Source: an uncultured Ruminococcus sp. (GTDB taxonomy: Bacteria > Bacillota > Clostridia > Oscillospirales > CAG-272). Taken from it: DNA of 5,330 bases. A model generated the notes under the pieces. The model saw only the letters and a list, made by a program, of their open reading frames with translations. It ran no database searches and was not told the origin of the DNA. Both the position numbers and the translations under genes were made by a program. Where the stretch lies: assembly GCA_902783755.1 (NCBI GenBank), contig CACZSC010000225.1:1-5330 (forward strand), written 5' to 3'. Shown in pieces: positions 1-5,330 of this stretch (the stretch's first letter is position 1; the number at the start of each line of letters is the position of its first letter).

Positions 1-456
1 CTGGTGCCGAACTACATCATACTTGACAAGCTTTCCCTCATAGACACAAGGTGGGCCATCATCCTGCCAGGCATATTCTCCCCCTTCGCGGTATTCATAC
101 TTACCAAGTTCATGAGGAGGATACCGAAGGCGGTGGTGGAGGCGGCCAAGCTGGACGGGGCGGGTGAATGGACCATATTCTGGAGGATATTCCTTCCCCT
201 GTGCAAGGGAGTCCTGTACTCGGTGGCGATACTGGTGTTCATCGACTACTGGAACATGGTGGAGCAGCCCCTGGTGCTGCTGACGAACACGGAGCTTTAC
301 CCGCTCTCGGTGTTCCTATCGAAAATAAACGAGGGCGACACGGGGATCGCGTTTGCCACGGCTACAATATACATGATACCTCCTGTGCTGCTGTTCCTGT
401 ACAGTGAGGATTACCTGATAGAAGGAATTGCCTATTCCGCATCGGTGAAAGGGTGA
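1..456 (+). CDS. Carbohydrate ABC transporter permease, MalG-type (3' part, start outside window)
   Basis: This is the C-terminal 151 codons of an inner-membrane permease of the sugar (CUT1-like, MalG) ABC importer family. These proteins form half of the transmembrane channel and dock onto the importer ATPase. The frame is open from base 1, and the family is usually about 270-300 residues, so roughly the first 120-150 residues are missing. The diagnostic EAA loop is intact at visible residues 47-67 (bases 139-201): it reads EAAKLDGA, then a short run to IFLPL, with the conserved Gly and the I..LP end. Hydrophobic stretches lie on both sides (about residues 18-35, 71-83, 116-134). The tail ends in EGIAYSASVKG, close to the usual EG(I/M)...GAVKG ending of MalG-type permeases. 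The ATG at base 4 of the codon row is not a start; it lies inside the domain. The next gene begins 6 bases after the stop, so the two are co-transcribed. The transported substrate cannot be told from this fragment. Confidence 0.93.
   Translation: MVPNYIILDKLSLIDTRWAIILPGIFSPFAVFILTKFMRRIPKAVVEAAKLDGAGEWTIFWRIFLPLCKGVLYSVAILVFIDYWNMVEQPLVLLTNTELYPLSVFLSKINEGDTGIAFATATIYMIPPVLLFLYSEDYLIEGIAYSASVKG
448..453 (+). promoter_or_regulatory. Shine-Dalgarno-like site for the adaptor gene, embedded in the permease end
   Basis: AAAGGG lies 9 bases before the ATG at 463 and runs up to the permease stop codon (454-456). The ribosome binding site of the second gene is therefore inside the last codons of the first, which fits translational coupling. 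A second purine run, GAAAG at 458-462, touches the ATG and is too close to serve alone. The match is weaker than the sites of the two downstream genes. Confidence 0.5.
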
Positions 457-462
457 CGAAAG

Positions 463-2559
463 ATGGAAAAAGAGAAAAAGAAATCAAGCCGGAAGGACAT
501 TATAAAGAACATCGCGATCATATTCCTCATCGCGCTGCTCATACTGACGTTCTTCTCGAACACGATCCTGAAGGCCTCTCTGCCCGAGGTGTCGGCCCAG
601 TATCCGAAGTACACATCCCTTTCATCCGCCGTGAAGGTGACGGGGACGATCAGGTCCCGGGACACGGTGGACGTGGTCTACGAGAACGTGAAGGACGCGG
701 ACATGGTGCAGACCAGGAAGGTCCTTTCCGTGTATGTCAGGGAGGGCGACATGGTCAGCGAGGGACAGGTGATCATGACCATATCCCAGGAGTTCAGCGA
801 CGAGCTGAAGGCGGCCATAGAACAGTACAACTCCCTGAAGAACCAGTATGACCTGGCGGTGCTGGACGACAACATCGACAGCATGAGGGACAGCCAGAGC
901 CTGGAGAGCGCGAGAAAAGAGATAGAGAACGCGAAGGACAGCCTCCAGAGGATGAGGGAGACCTACCAGGCGGCGCTCCAGGGACAGGATACGGGAGCGG
1001 TGCTGGAGGCCCAGCTGGAAAAACTCCAGAGCGACCTTGAAAAACTGAACGAAGAAATAAATGAAGTGTCCGCGGACATATCGGAACTGGAGTCCTCGGT
1101 GTCCCAGGCGAAGATGCTCCTTAAGGAGTCCGGAGTGAGTTCGGAGGAACTCACGACGAGGCTCCAGGATGCCCAGTGGAGCTACATACTCGCCGAAGAG
1201 GACTACAACACGCAGAAGAACGCATCCGACAGCCTGGAGGCCCAGATCTCGGAACTGCAGGAGCAGATCTCCGACATGACCGAGGCCTACGGCATCACTC
1301 AGGTGATAGCCTCTCTCAATACCGAGATCGAGTCCCTGAAGGAACAGGCGGCCGAGCTCAGGTCCCAGATCTACAATGCGGAGGAATACGACGAAAACCT
1401 GGTGAAGCAGCTTGACGATATCTACGAGCAGCTGTCGGACAAGAGGAGCGACCTTGAGGAGCAGTACATCAAGCTCGATATCATAGGCATGGAGACCGTG
1501 GACGAGCTGACGCTGTACGCATTCAACAGGCAGCTCAGCGAGATGCAGAAGGATCTCGAGAAGAAAAGGGCGCCTCTCAGCGAGGCCCAGGAGAAATACA
1601 GCACCGCAAAAGCGGAGTACGACAATCTCACGAAGATTTACGAGGACGTGGAGACCCTGCCCGAGAGCGAGGCTAAGCTCGAGACCCTGAAAAGCAGGCT
1701 GCAGCAGCTGCAGGCGGATCAGAAGGCTCTCAACAAGGAGATAACCGAGACCTCGAAAAAGATCGACAGCAACGTGTCGCAGGATCCCGAGACCCTGGCC
1801 GAATCCATAAAGAGCCAGGAGGACAACATAAGGTCCCTTGAGACCCAGTACCAGATCACCGTGGCGCAGCTGGGCAGATCCAACGAGAGCACGAAGCGGG
1901 AGAGGGAAGAGCAGAGAAAGCAGATGGACGAACTCCAGACGAAGATCCAGAGCTACGAGAACGCCCCCTCCACCACCGATGTCGTGGCTCCCACGGCCGG
2001 ACGGATCGTCTCGCTGTACAATACGGTGGGAAGCCGTGTCTCGTCGGGCAACACCGTGGCCACTCTCGACATAACCGACAAGGGATACACCTGCGAGGTG
2101 ACACTGTCGGCAGAGGAGGCAAGAAAGGTCCAGGTGGGATCCCCGGTGACGGTGCTCAATTCCTGGTGGTACTCGAACATCGAGGCCCAGGTAACGAACA
2201 TCCGCTCGGATCCCCAGACCCAGGGCAAACAGAGGATCATCACCCTGAGCGTCACCGGCGACGTGTATGACGGAATGAGCGTAAACTTCCAGATCGGCGA
2301 CAGTTCCCAGTATTATTCCTGCGTGCTTCCCAATTCAGCCATCAGGGAGGACAACGACGGCAAGTACGTGCTGGTGGTGGAATCGAAGAACACGCCTCTC
2401 GGAACCAGATACAACGCGAGAAGGATCACGGTCCAGGTGGTGGCGTCAGACGACACCCAGTCGGCCGTTTCCGGACTTGAGGGCGGGGAGTTCGTCATAA
2501 CGAACGCCACATCCCCCATAGCCGACAAGCAGCAGGTAAGACTTGCTGATGACAAATAG
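463..2559 (+). CDS. Membrane-anchored HlyD/MacA-like periplasmic adaptor protein with very long coiled coil
   Basis: This 698-residue protein has the layout of membrane-fusion/adaptor proteins of the HlyD/MacA type. A basic N-terminus (MEKEKKKSSRK) precedes one membrane helix at about residues 13-36, which leaves the rest outside the cell membrane. The first half of a barrel-sandwich (lipoyl-type) domain follows at about 54-108 and includes the typical VYVREGDMVSEGQVIMTI segment. Residues 109-503 are Glu/Lys/Gln/Leu-rich and almost wholly predicted coiled coil. The second lipoyl half starts at 506 (DVVAPTAGRIVSLY, then G..V..GNTVATL). A beta-barrel (about 537-605) and a membrane-proximal domain (about 606-690) complete it, including a VLPNSAIREDNDGKYVLVV segment typical of the family. 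Ordinary adaptors are about 350-450 residues; the extra length is all coiled coil. No RND pump, MacB ATPase or outer-membrane channel gene is adjacent. It sits 6 bases after a sugar permease gene and 15 bases before a MacB-core protein gene. The adaptor family call is firm; its partner is inferred. Confidence 0.85.
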   Translation: MEKEKKKSSRKDIIKNIAIIFLIALLILTFFSNTILKASLPEVSAQYPKYTSLSSAVKVTGTIRSRDTVDVVYENVKDADMVQTRKVLSVYVREGDMVSEGQVIMTISQEFSDELKAAIEQYNSLKNQYDLAVLDDNIDSMRDSQSLESARKEIENAKDSLQRMRETYQAALQGQDTGAVLEAQLEKLQSDLEKLNEEINEVSADISELESSVSQAKMLLKESGVSSEELTTRLQDAQWSYILAEEDYNTQKNASDSLEAQISELQEQISDMTEAYGITQVIASLNTEIESLKEQAAELRSQIYNAEEYDENLVKQLDDIYEQLSDKRSDLEEQYIKLDIIGMETVDELTLYAFNRQLSEMQKDLEKKRAPLSEAQEKYSTAKAEYDNLTKIYEDVETLPESEAKLETLKSRLQQLQADQKALNKEITETSKKIDSNVSQDPETLAESIKSQEDNIRSLETQYQITVAQLGRSNESTKREREEQRKQMDELQTKIQSYENAPSTTDVVAPTAGRIVSLYNTVGSRVSSGNTVATLDITDKGYTCEVTLSAEEARKVQVGSPVTVLNSWWYSNIEAQVTNIRSDPQTQGKQRIITLSVTGDVYDGMSVNFQIGDSSQYYSCVLPNSAIREDNDGKYVLVVESKNTPLGTRYNARRITVQVVASDDTQSAVSGLEGGEFVITNATSPIADKQQVRLADDK

Positions 2560-2563
2560 CCCC

Positions 2564-2567
2564 GGAG
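2564..2567 (+). promoter_or_regulatory. Ribosome binding site of the MacB-core gene
   Basis: GGAG lies 7 bases before the ATG at 2575, within the 15-base gap after the adaptor stop codon. It supports that ATG, which also places a basic stretch and then a membrane helix at the N-terminus of the product. Confidence 0.65.
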
Positions 2568-2574
2568 AACTGAG

Positions 2575-3621
2575 ATGTTCAAAGATCTTGACAAAAAGAA
2601 ACTCAGGATATCAGGCATCATATTCCTGATCTGCGTCGCGCTCCTTGCGGCGGTGCTCATAATGGAACTTGTCATATCCGGTTTCTCGAAGAAACTTGAG
2701 TTCATACACGCGGGCGACAGATGGTCCTCGGACTCCCAGCGGTACGCGGCCGTGGACCTCTATTCCGAAGAAGGCGCCATGGAACGGCAGACCGTGGAGA
2801 ACTGGGTCCATTCCATCGACGAGGAACTGATCGAAGCGTCCGTGACTCCCAATGAGAACGCCAGGTCCTGGACCTGGTGCGCCTCGGGAACGGCAAGCCT
2901 CAGACTCCTGGGACCCAAGTCATCGGAAAGTGCCGTGGTCACCGTGACCGCGGGAGACTTCTTCGTCTTCCATCCCATGACGTTCACATACGGCACATCG
3001 TACCTCAACGATGATTCCAATCCCATGGGGATAGTCCTTGACAGGAACCTGGCCTGGAGGCTGTTCGGCTCGGAGAACGTGATAGGCATGACCCTGTCCG
3101 TGGGCGACTTCGACTACGTGGTCACCGGCATCGCCAGTCCCGAGAGCGACAGCGGGCCATACGGAAGGACCTACGGCACGGCGCCGAGGGCATACATGAG
3201 TTATGCGGGGTTTTCAAAGGTCTCGTCGGTATCACTCACATGTTTCGAGACCGCCCTTCCGAACGCGGTGAAGGGATTCGCGAAGAACATATTCAAAGAG
3301 GCAGTTGCGTATGACGCGGCGAGAGCGGAATCCAGTGAGGTTAGCGACCGGTTCTCGATTTCGAACAGATGGAAGCTCGCAGGGGAACTAAAGGACTCCC
3401 TGATGCGTCAGAATAAGATAGAATACCCTTACTGGGAAAATGAGGCGAGGATCTACGACTACCACGCGGCGTCCATGACAGTGGCGCAGTTCGTGCTGCT
3501 GATCGCGGCGGCGGTGTGTCTGCTCGCGTCCCTCATAATTCTCGGTAAATCAGGACTGTCGCTCTGGAAGATCGTCCGGAGCGTCAGGAGAAAACACAGT
3601 ATAAGAGGAAACATAGCGTGA
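2575..3621 (+). CDS. MacB-type periplasmic-core-domain protein lacking the FtsX permease domain
   Basis: This 348-residue protein has an N-terminal membrane helix (about residues 12-34), a large extracytoplasmic domain, and one C-terminal helix (about 303-326) followed by a basic cytoplasmic tail (SVRRKHS). The middle resembles the MacB periplasmic core domain (MacB_PCD family). An early RYAAVDLYS strand is followed by GDFFVFHPMTF at 127-137, then the hallmark stretch IVLDRNLAWRLFGSENVIGM (153-172) and a VGDFDYVVTGI strand (176-186). In MacB-like and related ABC exporter permeases this domain sits between helix 1 and a three-helix FtsX unit. Here only a single helix follows, so the protein is unlikely to form a transport path by itself and no ATPase domain is present. 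The reading frame is clean to its stop, with no sign of a truncating frameshift, and the last residues look like a natural cytoplasmic tail. Its position directly after a MacA-like adaptor suggests the two interact, as MacA and MacB do; that is inference. Confidence 0.75.
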   Translation: MFKDLDKKKLRISGIIFLICVALLAAVLIMELVISGFSKKLEFIHAGDRWSSDSQRYAAVDLYSEEGAMERQTVENWVHSIDEELIEASVTPNENARSWTWCASGTASLRLLGPKSSESAVVTVTAGDFFVFHPMTFTYGTSYLNDDSNPMGIVLDRNLAWRLFGSENVIGMTLSVGDFDYVVTGIASPESDSGPYGRTYGTAPRAYMSYAGFSKVSSVSLTCFETALPNAVKGFAKNIFKEAVAYDAARAESSEVSDRFSISNRWKLAGELKDSLMRQNKIEYPYWENEARIYDYHAASMTVAQFVLLIAAAVCLLASLIILGKSGLSLWKIVRSVRRKHSIRGNIA

Positions 3622-3630
3622 TGCTTTAAC

Positions 3631-3635
3631 GGAGG
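3631..3635 (+). promoter_or_regulatory. Strong ribosome binding site fixing the lipoprotein start
   Basis: GGAGG lies 8 bases before the ATG at 3644 in the 22-base gap after the MacB-core gene. It is the best ribosome binding site in the window and selects this ATG over the in-frame ATG at 3662, which would lose the basic start of the signal peptide. A strong site fits the high dosage often needed for substrate-binding lipoproteins relative to membrane components. Confidence 0.75.
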
Positions 3636-3643
3636 AAAGACCG

Positions 3644-5330
3644 ATGCGTTTCAGAAAGATAATGGCACTCATACTTGCTTGTGTATTCGTTGCGGGTGCC
3701 GTTGCAACCATGGCGGGGTGCAACACCAACAACGGCGGGGATGTCAAAAAGGACGAGCCGCCTAAATCAAAAAGGACCAACGTTTTCGGGGGCACGGAAG
3801 TCGAGATCCCTGAAGACATGGGATACGTCCAGAATTTTTTCTACTCCGACAAAGAGCTCTTCATGACTTTCTCCACGGACTATACGGCCATCGTCAATGC
3901 CGAAGGCGAGGAAGTGGAGAGAAGGAAGGGATACTTCTGGCAGGAGAACGGCGGGGTAAACTGGGACTATGATGACGGCGATGACGAAGTCATCATATAC
4001 GATACGTATGAACCCGTGGAGACCAAGCCCGCTACAGATACCGGCATGGATGTGGAGGACGAGGACAACTGGAACAAGCACGTGGACGTGGTGACGCCGG
4101 GATCGGACGACACCTCCCTGCTGCTGCCCGACAAGTGGGAACTGAGATACTACAATATCCTCTCGGTATGCATTGCGAGCCTTGAGAAGAACGCCGACGG
4201 CAGGTATTCCTCAAGAGTTATAGACCTTGATCTCGGATACGGCGGATATGATGACGGGACGGGCGGTTCAAATATGAGCAGCAGCTTCGTCGACAGCGAC
4301 GGCAATCTCGTGATACTGGCAGAGCACTACCAGTACGGGTCCGGATACTATGGAGATTACGGATACCCGGAGGATGAAACGGAAACTGATGAGTTCGGAG
4401 TGGACGATAAAGCCGATATCGAAGAGCCCATCGACGTGATCGATGACTACAGCTACAGGCACTGGTACGTGCTGGATACAGTGGACCTTGCGACCGGAAA
4501 ACTGAAGGAGTCCAGAGATCTGACGGAAGCCTTCAAGAACGCAGGAGTCAATCTTGAAGAGACCTGGGTGCAGCAGGTCGTCTGCACCTCCGACGGGACC
4601 CTGGCGCTGGTCATGAACAGTGACGTCATGTACATCGGAAAGGACGGAAGCTACCTCGGGAAAACGACTGTGGACGGATGGGTCAACAAGATCGTCTCCA
4701 TGGGGAACGGCTTCATGATCTTGTACTCAGACGACATGGGCAACATGAAATACGAACGGGTGGACAACGGAAAAGGCAGTCCGATGAACCTGGATCTTGA
4801 CGGCCATACATATTATGACGTCCTTGCAGCCTCCGACGAAAAGCTCTTCTTCTACGACGAGGGAGGCATCACCCTCTATGATCTGACCACGGGCAAGCTT
4901 TCGGAATACCTGAACTTCATCAACTGCGACATGGACTATTTCGGCGGAAACGTCGCCGGGATCCTTAATGACGGACGCGTCATATTCATAAACAACAGAT
5001 GGGGCGGCGGCATCATATATGACACGGCAGTGTACAGAAGCAGCTACAAGGCAGGCGGATACCAGCAGGGTAAAATGACTGTCGAGATATATGAACGCAT
5101 ACCGGACGAGCAGATGGCGGAAGAGGTCCTGGTGACCATAGGCTCTGCCGTCAGCGACTATAATCTGGTGCGCACCATGATCAGGTTCAACAAGAAGAAT
5201 ACAGGAGTAAGAGTGCAGCTCCAGTCCTATGAGAAACACAATGACGCGGATTCAGACTGGAAAGGCGGATACGATCAGTTCAACAAGGATCTTTCCACAG
5301 GCAAGGTACCGGACATCATCTTCATGAATA
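3644..5330 (+). CDS. Lipoprotein: beta-propeller-like domain fused to an extracellular solute-binding domain (3' end outside window)
   Basis: 562 residues are visible and the frame is still open at the window edge. The N-terminus is a lipoprotein signal peptide: MRFRK, a hydrophobic run, then the lipobox MAGC with Cys26 as the expected lipidated residue, followed by a polar linker (NTNNGGDVKKDEPPKSK). Residues about 45-480 are rich in short strands and turns of propeller type, for example FVDSDGNLVILAEHY (215-229), VVCTSDGTLALVMN (312-325), ILYSD (359-363), EKLFFYDEGGITLYDLTTGKL (399-419) and ILNDGRVIFINN (440-451). From about 494 the sequence changes to the start of a family 1-type solute-binding protein: VLVTIG, then VRTMIRFNKKNTGVRVQL, GGYDQFNKDLSTGK and VPDIIFMN at the cut. 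Such a domain usually runs about 380-420 residues, so the whole protein may be near 900. It presumably delivers ligand to the permease encoded upstream. The propeller is placed between the lipid anchor and the binding domain, which is not the usual layout. Two strongly acidic stretches (108-142 and 243-268) interrupt the propeller part. The ligand is unknown. Confidence 0.82.
   Translation, partial: MRFRKIMALILACVFVAGAVATMAGCNTNNGGDVKKDEPPKSKRTNVFGGTEVEIPEDMGYVQNFFYSDKELFMTFSTDYTAIVNAEGEEVERRKGYFWQENGGVNWDYDDGDDEVIIYDTYEPVETKPATDTGMDVEDEDNWNKHVDVVTPGSDDTSLLLPDKWELRYYNILSVCIASLEKNADGRYSSRVIDLDLGYGGYDDGTGGSNMSSSFVDSDGNLVILAEHYQYGSGYYGDYGYPEDETETDEFGVDDKADIEEPIDVIDDYSYRHWYVLDTVDLATGKLKESRDLTEAFKNAGVNLEETWVQQVVCTSDGTLALVMNSDVMYIGKDGSYLGKTTVDGWVNKIVSMGNGFMILYSDDMGNMKYERVDNGKGSPMNLDLDGHTYYDVLAASDEKLFFYDEGGITLYDLTTGKLSEYLNFINCDMDYFGGNVAGILNDGRVIFINNRWGGGIIYDTAVYRSSYKAGGYQQGKMTVEIYERIPDEQMAEEVLVTIGSAVSDYNLVRTMIRFNKKNTGVRVQLQSYEKHNDADSDWKGGYDQFNKDLSTGKVPDIIFMN

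Noticed and set aside
453..851. A 132-codon plus-strand frame overlapping the adaptor start
   Set aside because: The translation is rich in Arg, Gly and His with no domain, and it is out of frame with the adaptor, whose membrane helix and lipoyl-type motif are clear.
1651..1800. Recurring GAGACCCTG words in the coiled-coil part of the adaptor gene
   Set aside because: They encode Glu-Thr-Leu in different heptad settings and have no regular spacing. Codon bias in a Glu/Leu-rich coiled coil explains them without a true DNA repeat.
463..2559. The coiled-coil protein as an SMC-like or RND efflux component
   Set aside because: There is no ATPase head motif, so it is not SMC-like. The split lipoyl-type halves and N-terminal membrane helix make it an adaptor, but no RND pump gene is beside it, so an RND efflux label would mislead.
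2313..2705. A 130-codon open frame on the minus strand spanning the adaptor/core gene junction
   Set aside because: It overlaps two well-supported genes. Its Ser/Thr-rich translation is what the reverse of their GC-biased codons gives, so it is a shadow frame.
2575..3621. Frameshift or truncation removing the FtsX part of the MacB-like gene
   Set aside because: Only 22 bases separate its stop from the lipoprotein start, and that gap plus the lipoprotein gene contains no leftover FtsX-like sequence in another frame. The missing part was not recently lost here.
4727..5239. A 170-codon open frame on the minus strand
   Set aside because: It lies wholly inside the plus-strand lipoprotein frame, which has a signal peptide, strong ribosome binding site and recognisable binding-domain motifs. 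The minus-strand translation shows no family feature and has no suitable ribosome binding site that I can see.

Overview
The window is one dense run of four same-strand (+) genes with no intergenic gap longer than 22 bases, so it is almost certainly part of a single operon. Both ends are cut: the first gene lacks its start and the last lacks its end. No RNA gene, mobile element, CRISPR array or convincing terminator is visible. The host is probably a moderately GC-rich member of the Bacillota (Clostridia-like). The grounds are a lipobox-type substrate-binding protein, GGAG-type ribosome binding sites, frequent AGG (Arg) and ATA (Ile) codons beside GC-rich third positions elsewhere, and adaptor and core-domain sequences that look like monoderm relatives of MacA/MacB. 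This placement is an inference with modest confidence.

Layout: (1) 1-456, the C-terminal part of a MalG-type carbohydrate ABC importer permease with its EAA loop. (2) 463-2559, a 698-residue membrane-anchored periplasmic-adaptor-like (HlyD/MacA) protein whose split lipoyl-type domain flanks a roughly 395-residue coiled coil. (3) 2575-3621, a 348-residue protein with one membrane helix at each end and a MacB-type extracytoplasmic core domain between them, but without the FtsX permease domain. (4) 3644 to the window end, a lipoprotein with about 465 residues of beta-propeller-like sequence followed by the beginning of an extracellular solute-binding domain.

The striking point is the mixture. 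Genes 1 and 4 belong to a sugar-type ABC importer. Genes 2 and 3 look like the extracytoplasmic parts of a MacAB-type (type VII ABC / mechanotransmission) system with the ATPase and FtsX parts missing. A plausible reading is an importer whose substrate-binding lipoprotein is scaffolded by a long coiled-coil adaptor and a MacB-core partner protein outside the membrane. The sequence supports the architecture and the linkage; the joint function is inference. The ATPase and the second permease (MalF-type), if they exist, lie outside the window.
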